A stretch of 64,000 bases of DNA, taken from assembly GCF_030272615.1 (NCBI RefSeq), contig NC_081414.1:783348119-783412118 (forward strand), written 5' to 3'. This document shows, one piece after another, positions 11,238-23,497 of the stretch (position 1 is its first letter; the number at the start of each line of letters is the position of its first letter). The position numbers were made by a program, and so were the translations under genes. The notes beneath the pieces are model-generated. The model made no database searches. It worked only from the letters and a program-made list of their open reading frames with translations, and had not been told where the DNA came from. This DNA comes from Cryptomeria japonica (Eukaryota; Streptophyta; Pinopsida; Cupressales; Cupressaceae).

Positions 11238-12993
11238 TGTAGACACCTAAAAATGGTCAACGCTTGCGGAATCGTACTTTAACATTTGCGCATTGCCTTA
11301 TTTCAGGGTTTTTGCATCACATTAACATTTCTCCTATGATTCGCACTTGGTCTTCTCATTTGCGAGCATTGAGTCCTTCTTCTGCATTCTTCATTCGTCT
11401 CGCTTTCGAATTTGGTCTTGTTGACAACAATCTTCAGTCATGATTTTGGTCAATCTTATCCTATCGCATCTATATGCATATTCATTTGTCATCATTTTGG
11501 ACATCATCAATCCTAACTAGGGTTTTGTCCTCTTATCAATCTTGTCATCATGCAATTGATTTGTCATCGATTCTTGTCTTCTGATCAATTTGTCATTAAT
11601 CTTGTCATCTTGTGATCTATTTTGTCATCGATCCTTGTCTTCTTGTCAATTTTGTCATTTTGCGATTGATTTGTCATCGATCATCATCTTTCTCAAATTG
11701 GACCAATTTGTCATTGTTCCTCGTCAATTGGCGCATTTATCAATCTCCTCATTTGTCAGCATTGGTCTTTTATCTAGTCAGAATCATGATCAAATCGAAT
11801 TGATATCAATTATCTTTTGTCAAGACCTAATTGTCATCCTTGCATTTCTAATTCATCTTTTAGGGTTTCATGATTTTATTCATTTAACCCTATTTGTCAT
11901 TTCTCCCTCTAGGTTAAATAATTTATTTATTCATCTTAGGTCTTCATGTCACAATTAAATGTTTAATTTAATTGGCTAACTAATTATTCCTCTTTTTGTG
12001 AATTAATTAATAAATGACAAATTATTAATTGATTTACCTAATTTCTCCTAACTCCTAATTTCCTAATTTTTCATCAATTTCTAAATTCCCTCTTTGTGAA
12101 TTAATTAATAAATTATTAATTAATTCACTAAATTCCTAATTTCCTCATTTTCTAATTTCCTAATTTCTATTTCATCTAATTTTCAATTTTCTCCTATTTT
12201 TCTCCTAATTTCATGGGAATGACATTTCAATTTGTCATAATTTTTCATAATTGACAATCAATCAATTTTGACATAGAAAGTTGTCATAACTTGTCATAAT
12301 TGACAATCAATCAATTTTGACATAGAAATTTGTCATAATTTTGTCATGAATTATCAATCAATTAATCTTGCATAGAAAGTGCAAATTTGTCATAATTTGT
12401 CATAATTGACATTTTTGATTTGCAATTTCCATTTGAATCTCTTCATGCTAATTTGATCTTTTCTCCAATTTGTCTATAAATTGGATGATTTTCTTCAATC
12501 CCATTTAATCACTTTTTCGAATCACTTTGTCGAATCAATCATGCTTCGAGTATTCTTGCGCTACTATCTTGTCTACTTGCTTTCATCTCATGTGTATGCA
12601 CTGGTAGGTGAGATCCACAAACAAAGCTATTTGAAGAAGAAAGAAGGACAATGGAGCTACATGAAGGAGACATTCAAGTCTGCATTTGGTTTGCTTAAGT
12701 TTTCAATCTTGAATATCTTGTTTTCATATCTCTATTGGATGTAATTAGGATTGATCATTGCATTTGAGCTTTTGTGATTGAGCTAGATTATTAATACTAC
12801 TTGCTTTGATAATTTCTGATTTCCTAGCTATAGATGTAATTGGTTTTTGTTTGCAAATGTTGTGCTTGTAAAAAGCAAGTTTTAAAAGTTGTCAACGTTG
12901 CTCACTCCCTATGAGCATTTTTTGTAAATTCTTGTTCTCCAACCCTTTGAGGGTGGAAAACTACTTAATTTTGGTCTAAATAGTTTGATACAT
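11238..12993 (+). repeat. 3' LTR of Tat-1 (right end approximate)
   Basis: The LTR starts TGTAGACACC immediately after the PPT. U3 is rich in TTTGTCAT(C/A) repeats (11,440-11,800) and includes a near-tandem repeat of TTGTCATAATTGACAATCAATC (12,226-12,400). A TATA-like TCTATAAATT lies at about 12,474. The 3' border is not certain because the partner LTR is outside the window. The candidate end is the ATACA at about 12,993. Confidence 0.6.
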
Positions 12994-14541
12994 GGTAGCA
13001 ATGAGATTTCATGGTTCCATTTGAAGATTTACACTTTGCCAATTGATTCTTGCCTCCAAAACCCTTCAAAACCCTCCTTTTTCACCCATTTTTGGGACAG
13101 TCATGGAGAAGGCCTAAGAGACCTTGAGACTTTGAAAATATTCAAGTTCTCCCAAAAGGGTATGCAAATATGTAAATCTTGTAGTCTGGAAGTACATCGC
13201 TTGAGTAGGGTGAGCACAAAACCCCTAATGGAGGGCTAATTCCTTGTAGCCCATTTTAGGCCTCAAAATTAAGTTTTTTATCAAATCGGGTACAAACATG
13301 AAGGATGTAAGGCATAAAGTTCAACAAAAATAGTTGAAACAAGTTTTCCTTTTATGAATTTAATCTTTTTGGTGGGGAAGAATCCAAAATTTAGGTTGCA
13401 GCACTTGTGAAGGCTTCTACACTCCAAAATGTAGAAGACCCAAAAACACCCAAGGAAACAAAACTTGTCTCAAACTCATAATTCACTAAGAGGAGTCTTT
13501 GTGTAGTTAGAGAGAAGATCAAGAATAGAGGATTGAAAGCCATTTGGGTGAGAAAGGAGTTGGATTACCAAACCAAAGAAATTATGGAGTTGGATTTTTT
13601 GAGTAGCCAAGGAGAGTTTGACATAGGGAGGTGGAGCAAGGTGAGTTGTTAGACTGCCTTTGAGCTATTTGCACTCTGACCTTGGTGTTTACATCTTGAA
13701 AACAAATAAGGAACTATTGCCTAGAAAACATACTAGCCACTTAACAATCACCTATCACTATCCTCCCTATCATCTAGACCTCACTTCGACACTTTAGCTT
13801 CTAAAGCCTAATTACAATGTTGATTCTACTCACACAATCTAGCTATCCTACATTTCCACTATCTTCACTATCTTCCCCCATTTTTGGAGTCTTGATTTTT
13901 AGGACCAAGGCATACCACACCCTAGTCCTCTTAATCAAGCCCTAATTTGGGGCCTCATAATGGTCATCACAAATGAGTGAGAATTTAGATTTTGTGTTGG
14001 CCTTCTTCAAAAATTCAATTTGTTTTTCAAGTAGTCAAGCATAAAATGAGGTTTACCCCACTTATTTGAAAACCTAATTCCAAAATTATGATCTCAATTA
14101 CACTCAAAAAAATTCAAGTGAGCAAGCAATCAAGCTTTCATTCATCAAGTGTTGGAGCAGAAGTGTAGTCAAGTTAAAGTATTAAAGATGGTATCCATTA
14201 TCAATATTTTATGAAGACATTTAATATGAAACCCAGGAGTCGTGTGAAGGTCAAACAAAACTTCATCAAAGTAAACATTCTTGTTTCAAGCATTACATTT
14301 CAGATCCAACCTTTTCCTCAGAAGAAAATTATTTATTTCAATATTTCATAATATTTTATCAATTAAATTTCATGGTTAATTAGAAAACTAGGTCAAACCC
14401 CTATTCCTAGTCCATTTCCTATCTTTTTTGCGTGTAGGGAATAGGTTTTGGTGTTGTACATGGTAATTCTAGCAAATTCGGTAGTGACGAACAAGTTCAG
14501 TTTTAAATGGTGGTAAATTTAGAGGACTGGGGTGGATTTAT
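12994..14541. other. Unassigned interval, no gene supported
   Basis: It contains an 84-codon open frame (12,985-13,239) with no recognised domain, and otherwise AT-rich sequence. The part 14,380-14,530 loosely resembles the U5 region of the gypsy-type LTR at 34,560-34,710 (a run like CCATTTCCTATCTTTTTTGCGTGTAGG, then AGAGGACTG). It may be a relic of a related LTR, but this is weak. Confidence 0.35.
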
Positions 14542-17500
14542 TGTTGGGACCTCAAAAATTTTGCATAATTTTGAGGGCCCATCTAAAATTTTGCTCAAAT
14601 GCCCTCAGTTTTGCCTTGCTAAATAAGCCTAAGTTGCTATGTTTCAGAGCTTGCAGTTTTGCACCTATTAAGTTTCATGTAGAATCCTCTTGGGGAAGTG
14701 TTAACAACCTATCAAAGATGTTATATACATGTTTTCATCATCCTATGATCATACTTGATGTGTTTGTGAGGTCTTCTTTGGAGGTCCAAAAGTTAGGTTA
14801 CTGATTTGCAATTTTGCACCTTTTCTAAGTAAGCCCACTTTGAGTCGTTGTATCTTTGTGTCAGTTGATTCTCAAGCCAAAAAGAGATTTCCCTATGTTT
14901 CCATGCTATTTTTTGTAGCCACATGCCAAGTGTCTTAGCTTCACGAATTCGTTTGACAAGTTTTCAAAGCTAAATCCGTTTGCAAAAGGTTCAGTTTTGC
15001 AAACTAAATAGTGTCAAACAATAGTCAATAGCTCTCTTTGTGAATTTGTATTTCATTCTCAGTTGATTTTCACTTCAAAATGATTATACCCCATAATTAT
15101 CTTTAAAATTATCTACTGGATTCCCATTTTGTAGGCCCCCAACTCGTCATTTGATCAGTTTTTGAAGCTCATTCCAAACAAACTTTTTCAAGGTTCAAAA
15201 GCAACAATTTCCAATTTTTTGAGTGGGCAAAATTATAGGTTAATAACTTCTTCCTCAAATAGTGTAATGATGATCCATCTAATTCCTTGGATTCTCAATA
15301 TAACAATTTATCAATGTGCCAGGTTTCAAGCCTCGATTAGGTGTTTGGGTCAGTTTTTAAAGCCAGATTTAGGGGCTACTCAGGTGTTTTTGACCGAATC
15401 TCAAAGTTGCAAAACATCAAATTTGATGAATACCTGCTCATTTTTTTAAGTAAAAACTTCTTCGATTAGTGTTGTGAAGCATTTTCAGGGGGCCAGTTGA
15501 TCAAAAATGAAAAACAATTAGCCAGCCCCACTTTGGGGCCCGACTAAGGCTAGGACCTAGTGTGACCAGTTGAGGCCTCTTGAAGGAAAATATATTATTT
15601 AAATAATTTCGATTTGAATAAAATTATAATTTAATTGATTGGATCAAAGGGGCAGGTGAAAATCAATTAATCATTTTTATTCATTTAGTCATATGATTTT
15701 GCACAAAAAGGCAGTTAATCAATTTGAAATTATTTGGGGGAGCCAAGGTGGAGTAATTTTAAATTACTTCAATAAAAATTCAAATTCTATATGTAGTTCT
15801 TTTTTTCCCATTCGAGGAGCCATCGGTGGGCCTAAGTAAGTTTAAAACGAAATGGGAAGGAAGCATTTCAAAAGAAAAAATCATTTTAAAATGTTTCAAG
15901 ATTATACACAAATATTGTTCTTCACGTGTGATATTGTGATGAGCCCATAAAGAATATGCACAAGGGAGGAAACAACCAAGGTGCTTCAAAATTTTTGCCC
16001 CGCATCATTTTTCAAAGTGTCAAAGAGGCCATGTGGGACAAGTGTAAAGGAAGAGCATGGGCCATTGGTTACCCTGCAAGCCCACGACAGGAGCTTGTGA
16101 CATGCTGTGAGATAAGAAGAGCATTAAAATGGGGAGTCTTTTTTATCCCGCACCCCTCAAACCAACCACGAAGATCCAATGTGGGTCAATCAAAATGCAC
16201 ACAGGAGTTGGAAATGCTTATCCCGTGTGACTCACAAGGATGGTGAAAAGGTGTTGCGGGATAGGTTTTCATCATGGGGAGTTAGTGACTGGCTATCCTG
16301 CATGATTCCCAACAAGGGCAAAATAATAATGTGGGATATGATACCAAGCGTTGTGCTGAGAGAAAATGAACACAGGTAATGACTAAAGCACCTGTGCACA
16401 TGAAGGATTAGGGCAACCAAAAAGGGTAACACCGAGACATCTTGTATATGAAGTGAAATTTTAGGGTTTGACGTCCTTTCAACACGCAAAAATTTACAGG
16501 TGATAAATGAAATAGATCCCTTATGGAAACAATGTAATCATTCAAATGATTGTAGAAACAATGCAAATAGGGGCCTGAAGGATAGTGTGTCATATTTTTG
16601 TGGTATGCAGTATGCATGTAAAGTAACCACAGATATAAGCATAGTCGAGGTATTATGAGAACAACTACCTAGTAGAAGTTGTTTGGATTCCAAGAGTGGA
16701 TTAGGGGAGGCAAAATTGGGCTGAATATCAAAGATGCACTATAAATTCTCCATGACCAGTGGTTCCAAATCCATTGCTAATAAACTCAAAATCATTAAAT
16801 CATTTGGTTAATACAGCAATCACACTAGTTCTGGTAGATGCAAAGGGAATGATTTCCTACAAAGATGCATTGCCTGTGGTAGAAAGGTTGGGTTGGAGAT
16901 ATATCTGTTTTGTCAAAGCCACAAAGATGATCTAAGGAAGCTAGAGTGGGAGGGACTCAAGGTCCAATTTAGTGTGCAATTTGTCTTTCCAAGTTTGGAA
17001 TTAGTGTGCCATGGAGAAGCAGTTCTTCTATGTACATGTTCCCTTCGAGGAGATGTTCGAGTTTGTGTCATGTTCCCATTTTGCATTGATGAATTTGAAA
17101 ATCAGAGTCCAAGTTCTCCATGTGGGGAGGAGATATATTCACATTTGGATTAATTCTCAAGAAGAAGATACTTATGAAATGAAGAAAAAGACAATGTTGG
17201 GCAATCCAAGTCTCTAATTCTTGGATGAGTATAAATTAAGACAGCGTATTATGGATTTATATAATGTTCAGAGTAGAGTGAAAGATGATGAAAAAATATT
17301 AAAGGATAAAAGGTGTCACATTGATCAAAAGAGATGAATGCAACTATTGGATCTTTCTATCAAAAGTGAAATATTTCCAAGGAAAATGTGCAAAAGTTTC
17401 TTTCACAAAAGAGGACAATTTTTCAGTTTTCAGACAAAGGGAAAAAGTGAGTTTCTGGCATAGGTGCGATAGCAGCTAAATGTGGAAGTATTTGGTCAAA

Positions 17501-18702
17501 GTGTAGATTTGGACTTGACAAGTGCCTGAAGGTGCAATTTTTTAGATTTTACACACTTTTCCAACAGATGTCAAAGATGCAAAATATGGCATTTTTTTAG
17601 GGAAAGAGGAAAAGGTGAATGTGATAAGTATTGAAGGTTGTTTCTCTAGAGTTTGAAGTGTCACATTCATATTTATGAGTGTGGATTGAAGACCCATTTT
17701 TGGAGGAAGAAAATGAAGATTTTAATTTAAAGTCAAAGAAGATAAAGACATGTGTCATTATGTGATGCATTCTAGGTTGCAGTTAAGTTTTTTCTATTTG
17801 TCTATTTATTCCTTTTCTTCCTCATTTTGAAGGGTTCCAACCATGCCTTCTATTAAGGTAGACATAAACAGTGTAAGAAGTTTGTAAGTTGTTCTTAGTT
17901 ACGTTCGGGTTCATGAAAGTTAGCCTAATGTTGTGAAGTTTTTGTGTTTTGAAAATGTCTCATGGTTTTATTGTATCAAGTGATTGTCTCCATTCTAGAA
18001 TGTAAATTTCTTTGACTGTAATGATCAAAGATTATTTTAAATCTTCAAGAACACTTTATGTTTTGAGTTGTATTTTCAATGATTGATGTCTATGTAAGAG
18101 ATAGAGTAAATGCTTTCATGAAATGCAATGTGATGTTTGAGTTTCAAATGGATTATTAAGAATGATTATGTGATACTATCTTAGTGATCTTGTTATTACA
18201 AGTTAATAACATTTAGAGGATCTTCAAAGAACTATTGGATGTAACAACATAGGTGGCTTTTCATGTGACTCTACTGCCCTCTCTTTGGCACTAGTCAATG
18301 CTTTGCATGTTCTGGTTCAGTTGGTCCTGAACCTTCTCAAACCCTTTTATTTATTTTTTTCATTTTTGTTTTAGGAGTAGGAGTAGTATAGAAAACTAGT
18401 CCCAATGGTTGCATAGATGCTGATAAATTGGGGTTATAGCCAGAAATGGGAGTTTATCTTTCTTTCCTTGGTATATTTTCATTGGGATAGCATGTTGTAG
18501 TATGCAATGTCTGAGTATAAAGTTGTTGTAGGTCATTCAAACATTGCAAGGGAGACCCACCTTGGTTTTGCAGAGCCTAAAGTGTAGGAGATCTCAGTCT
18601 TGTGAATGAATCTTGTTTGTTGGCCAAATCCTTTTTTGAGTCTATTGATAAGTTAGTGGCTATTCCTTTAGGACTTAGAATCTACTAATTTTGGAACCAA
18701 CA
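14542..18702 (+). repeat. 5' LTR of the LARD-like element (~4,161 bp)
   Basis: The LTR begins TGTTGGGACCTC and ends TTTGGAACCAACA, giving matching TGTTGG/CCAACA ends directly before a primer-binding-like site. Bases ~14,585-15,975 align by eye with 22,097-23,497 (for example AAATAAGCCTAAGT(T/C)GCTATGTTT, GTAGAATCCTCTTGG and GGATCAAAGGGGCAGGTGAAAATCAAT). The part after 15,975 has no second copy in the window, so the full length rests on the terminal motifs and the site that follows. Small open frames inside it (15,956-16,246; 16,893-17,217) show no known domain. Confidence 0.7.
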
Positions 18703-18704
18703 AA

Positions 18705-18722
18705 TTGGCAACTCTACTGGGG
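18705..18722 (+). other. Primer-binding-like site of the LARD-like element
   Basis: TTGGCAACTCTACTGGGG starts two bases after the LTR end. It resembles the TTGGCGACTCTGCTGGGGA type of primer site seen in large gypsy-type plant elements. The matching tRNA was not determined. Confidence 0.6.
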
Positions 18723-19259
18723 ACAAAGCCATAAATCTATTTGGAAAGAGTCAGCAAAGTGAAGGATCTGAACTTTGTTTCAGACATTAAGTGTGTCTCC
18801 ATCCTGGAAGGGATTTTGTAGCAACTTGTATGAAGGATTTTAAGGTGGCTCTGTTGTCGAAGAACTCAGAAAACTTAGTTTTTGAATAGCATTCTATTGT
18901 TTAGAGATTGTTCCTCTACAAGGAGTTGGTGAATCTATCAAAGATCCCGATGAAGAGAGGATGCAAACTCCAACCATCCAAAGTCTGATAAAAAAGAAAG
19001 TGAGCAATAGCTACATACTTCCAAGTATTCTCAAAAAATCTTACTAAGAATAAAACTTTTTCAGAAAAATTATTTGTTATAAGCTTTTAGCACTTGAAAG
19101 TTACCTATTGAATGGTTGTAGCATTAAGAGAGGGAAGTTGTAACAAAGGTTTTTACATGTTGCCTGGTTATTTTTTGAGTTTTTCTTTTTGAAATAAATT
19201 CAACATGTTGTAATAGTTATGCTCTTCAAAGAAAGTTGTAGTAACAAGCATTTTCAAAT

Positions 19260-19978
19260 TTGTTTTCAAAATCTTGTGTGAGCACATTTAAAATGTATCA
19301 AAGTATGTATCCCTACTTGGCTCCCAATGTTAATACATTGAGAAGTCAGTCCCAGCCAAGTATTCAAAGAGATTTCATCATCCAAAGGTATAGGGCCTTG
19401 AGGCTTAATAACATTTTGGGTTTCCCAAACCGCATACCACCTAAAATCAAAGATAAGATTCCTAAGTTTGGTGGGTTGAAAGAGGAATCAACTAAGAGAC
19501 CTTTGCAGTGGTTCAGTGAGTTAATGGAAGACTATGAAATTGATCATGAAGATGTCTTCATGAGGTTATTTGTCCATTATTTGAAAGAGGATGCAAGATA
19601 ATGATTTTATAAGTGGTTGCCATGTTCAATCAGCTCATGGGAAGAATTCCAATCAACTTTCAAAGAGAAGTTTGGTCAAGAGATTTTTGTGTCCTTAGTG
19701 ATCTAAGAGTTTATGGAGATTCACATTGAAGAAGATGAGCTAGTCTCAAATTTCAATCTCCGATTTGCAAATACATTCAAGAGGATTCCTTAAAATATTA
19801 GACCATCTAATGATATGGCTTTAGTGGTATATCTTGATGCTTTTGATGCAAAGATGAGCTACAAGTTGAGAAATCAAGGTCCAGAAAGTTTGTATGAGGC
19901 CTATGAAATAAAAAAGAACATTGATAAAGTTTCCAAGTTCAAGATGAGAATGAAGTTAAGAAAGGAGAGCTTGGTGTG
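19260..19978 (+). pseudogene. gag: gag relic of the LARD-like element
   Basis: The residues look like a retrotransposon gag domain: PPKIKDKIPKFGGLKEEST, RPLQWFSELMEDYEIDHED, then after a stop WFYKWLPCSISSWEEFQSTF, FNLRFANTFKRIP and MSYKLRNQGPESLYEAYEI. The WFxxLPxxSIxSWEEFxxxFxxKF pattern is typical of plant gag. It is in frame 3 with stops at 19,599-19,601 and about 19,704, 19,791 and 19,977, so it is broken. No nucleocapsid zinc motif is seen downstream. Confidence 0.75.
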
Positions 19979-20219
19979 AAAGCAAGCAAGGTTGTTTTGA
20001 AGCTATATATGAATCCCAGCTTGCTATCCCTTCATGTGTTTCTTTTCAAAATATCAATCAACAATTTTTACATAGTGTTGTTCATGATGAGCCCAGAGCT
20101 GATACAATGTATATTGAGGAAGCACGTGTGCCTCAAGAAACATCTATTCCTAAAAACCTTATTCAAGAGTACATCTATGAGTAGCTAGGATATGTATACA
20201 TAGTAAAAAAATCTTAGTC

Positions 20220-21805
20220 TACATCAGTATGAACCTCCTGTCCCAAACCTAGTGGTGTGTATGAATGAATATCATAATAAGCCTTATGTTCCTTACCAGT
20301 AGCACGAGGGTGTCATTGATCAAATGGTCTATGATCAAGCTTTAATCATCAATAACACAATGATGTCTAAAAGAAGAGAATACATGGAAATGGTAGAGAT
20401 TCAGTAGTAGCCCTATGGTGGTTTTGATTCAAGAAGAATCTTTTGTGCTATGGATGTCAATAACATGACACCTCAATTAGCAAGTGAACAAGAGATGCAT
20501 AATGTTGATTATATACAAACAAATGTTGAAAACCATGCAAGATATGATTCTCATGCTTATAGTGATAATAATGCAACCTATTCTAATGATTGGAATCACA
20601 TGGTTTTTTGTCCTAGTGCTCAAAATGATAAGTATGAACTAGATTTGGATTCAATTACAACATATGCCAATGGAGCAGATCTAGACAAGGTTGGTGACTA
20701 TGAGTATGAACACAATGAAGAGGAGGAAGCTTCACATCATAGTTGCACCTATGAAGATGATAATCTTGATTGTGAGTTTGTTGTACAAAGAGATGGCATG
20801 GTGTAGTTGTATGACATGAGTGCAATCCTAGGGCAAAGTACACCTGAGATAGATGAGGTGATGTATCATGATTAGCAGATGGGTGTGGTATATACAAATG
20901 AGAATCCCTTGTATGATAATACCATTGACATGAACCGACATGTATTTTGTAATGACATGCTTGAGATCAATTCCTATGTGGTCTCAAATCCAGTTTTTGA
21001 AGAGGAGGGTACATTTTCAAATGAGGAAGATGTTTTATCAATATGTGAGAGTGACCTCCATGAAGCTGAGAAAAATAGGTTCATATGTTCTATATTAGCC
21101 TAATTTTAATGAACAAGATGTTGATGCTTCTTGTTCTTGATCATGGGATGAACTACCTATGTACCATAAGCAAGTGGATGAGCGAGAAACACAATGCATG
21201 CATGATTATTATACTACATAGATAGTTGATGAGATAGAGATTTCAGACTCTTGTATGGAATCAGATGATGGGAGTATGAGTAGCCTTGATTGGTAATATT
21301 CATTGGTTGACATGACTCATGCCCATGAGGTGGAAGAAACTAATGATGCCTATAAAAGAATAGAAATGTTTGAGCTTCAGGATGAAATCTATGGTAAACC
21401 TGAAAAATGTGGCGATTGAAGATGATTAAGAGGTATACAGTCATATGGCTGAAGATGGATATTTCCATGAGGTCCATTATGTTGATCATTATCAAAATGA
21501 CTCTTATTGTTAATTTTGATGATCAGACCTTACTAAGTGTGCATGAAATTTTTGATGAGGGCTCCTACATGCATGTGCAAGAGGATTCAAAGGATGAAAT
21601 AGATATGCTATTAAATGATGAATTAGGGAGCCCTAGTATTGACAATAAGGAGGTATATGAACCCTCTCATTTTTTATGCCAGCCATATGCCCCTTTGAGA
21701 AATCATTATTTTAAGGTATACAATGACGAATGTTACAATACATATGGATGTGTATCACTCAAAGAACATAACCACCATGTGTCAATTTATGAGGAATTCT
21801 TTTAG
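20220..21805 (+). pseudogene. Acidic ORF of the LARD-like element, function unknown
   Basis: Frame 2 stays open in long blocks (20,450-20,806; 20,879-21,103; 21,407-21,805) separated by stops. The product is rich in D, E, N, Y and H (for example YEYEHNEEEEASHHSCTYED and DEIDMLLNDELGSPSIDN). I do not recognise a domain. It follows gag, where a polyprotein would have its protease. It may be a fast-evolving gag tail or unrelated filler. Confidence 0.45.
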
Positions 21806-22092
21806 CTGTTGGGTGGGTCTTTAATGAGTATGCCTATGATCAATATGTTTCTAGTGATTGTTTCAGATTGGGCATGATGAAATAAGAGGGGAGTCACTTT
21901 TTTTATAAAGGTAAATTTTGGTTCTACATTTTTGGTGGTATGGGACCACCTATTGGATATTAAAATCAGATTTTTAGAATGAAGCACACAGTGGTAGAGT
22001 GGCCAAATCGAGTAGGCACTAGATTTGCTCCTCCAAAGATCTAAATTCATGTCATGCTCGCAAGGGGAATGCATCCCTGAGAAAGAGCCACT

Positions 22093-23497
22093 ATTGCGAC
22101 CTCCAAAATTTTGTTCAAATGTACTCAATTTCGCCTTTCTAAATAAGCCTAAGTCGCTATGTTTGAGAGCTTGTAGTCTTGCACCTATTGAGCTTCATGT
22201 AGAATCCTCTTGGAGAAGTGTTCAACACCTATCATAGATGCTATATACCAATTTTCAGCCACCTATGATCACACTTGATGTGTTTGTGAAGTCTCCTTTG
22301 GAGGTCCAAAAGTTAGGTTGTTGATTTGCATTTTTGCACCTTTTCTAAGTAAGCCCACTTTGAGTAGTTGTATCTTTGTGTCGGTTGATTTTAATGCCAC
22401 ATAGACAAATCCCTATATTTCCCTACTATTTTTTCAATCCCCCTGCCAAGTGGCTTAGCCCCATGAATCTATTTGATGAGTTTTCAAAGCTAAATCCATT
22501 TGCAAAAGTTTCAGTTTTGCAAACTGAATAGTGTCACACAACAGTCAATAGCCCTGTTTGTGAATTTGTGTTTCACATTCAGTTGACCTGCACTTCAAAA
22601 TGATTGTAGCCCATGATTCTCTATAACATTATCTATCAAATTCCCAATTTGAAGGCCCCTAGATCATCACTTGATCAATTTTTGAAGCTCATTCCAAACA
22701 AACATTTATCAAGGTTCAGAAGCAAAAATTTCCAGATTTTCTGAGTGGGTATCTTTGCAACTTAATAACTTTTTACTCAGATAACTTAATAATGATCCTT
22801 CTAATACCCTGGATTCTCAGTATAACAATTTATCAGTGTACTAGGTTTCAAGCCTTGATTAGGTGTTTGGGTTAGTTTTTAAAGGTAGTTTCAAGGGCTA
22901 CTTAGGTGTTTTTGATTGAATCTCAAAGTCAAAATGTCAAATTTGATGAATACACGCTCATTTTTTCAAGATAAAAACTTCTTCGATTGGTGTTGTGAAG
23001 GATTCTCAATGGTCCAGTTGATCAAAAGTGAAAAAAAATTTAGCCAAGCTCACTTTGGGGCCTGACTAAGGCTGGGACCCAATGTGACCAGTTAAGGCCT
23101 CTTGAAGGAAAATATATTATTTAGATCATTCCAATTTAAATAAAATTAGAATTTAATCAATTGGATCAAAGGGGCAGGTGAAAATCAATATATTATTTTT
23201 ATTGATTTAGACATATGATTTTGCACAAAAAGGTAGTTAAATCATTTTAGATGATTTAGGGGAGACAAGGTGGAGTAATTTTAAATTACTTCGATAATAT
23301 TTCAAATTTTATATGTAGTGTGTTTTTCCCATTCAAGGAGCCATTGGTGGGCCTAAGTAAGTTTAAAATGAGGAGGGAAGGAAGCATTTCAAAAAAAAAA
23401 AATCATTTTACAATGTTTCAAGCTTATACAAAAATATTGTTGTTCGCGTGTTACATTGTGATGAGCCCATAAGGAATGTGCATGAGGGAGGAAACAA
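22093..23497 (+). repeat. Truncated 3' LTR of the LARD-like element
   Basis: This is colinear with 14,585-15,975 of the 5' LTR, at roughly 85-90% identity by eye. The first ~40 bases are reduced (GCGACCTCCAAAATTTTG against GGGACCTCAAAAATTTTGCATAA...), consistent with a small internal deletion. Homology stops at GGAGGAAACAA near 23,497, where a minisatellite begins. This LTR is clearly older than those of the Tat-2 element. Confidence 0.75.

Larger units (their letters stand above)
1..12993 (+). mobile_element. Tat-1: 5'-truncated Ty3/gypsy (Tat-lineage) retrotransposon
   Basis: This is a degraded Ty3/gypsy element whose 5' LTR and leader lie outside the window. The order gag, protease, G-patch, RT, RNase H, second RNase H, integrase (no chromodomain), antisense PMD gene, polypurine tract and 3' LTR is seen in the sequence. 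Dual RNase H and an extra antisense ORF are known traits of the Tat lineage. Coding starts in frame 3 (to ~1,222), moves to frame 2 (1,223-3,673) and then to frame 1 (3,674-6,876), so there are at least two indels plus many stops. It belongs to the same broad family as the element at 45,839-61,902, with the same PPT (AAAGAGGGGCAAAA) and LTR start (TGTAGACAC). The right end is uncertain. Confidence 0.85.
14542..23497 (+). mobile_element. LARD-like LTR retrotransposon with very long LTRs
   Basis: A 5' LTR of about 4.16 kb (TGTTGG...CCAACA) is followed by a primer-binding-like site (TTGGCAACTCTACTGGGG), an internal region of ~3.4 kb with a gag relic and a long acidic reading frame, and a 3' LTR of which only the first ~1.4 kb remains. 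No RT or integrase is visible. Large retrotransposon derivatives (LARDs) have long LTRs and mostly non-coding interiors, so this fits. The 3' LTR has an internal deletion near its start and is cut off at ~23,497. Confidence 0.75.

Noticed and set aside
14380-14541. Solo LTR related to 34,560-34,710
   Set aside because: Only short patches agree and no ends could be placed, so it is left as unassigned sequence.
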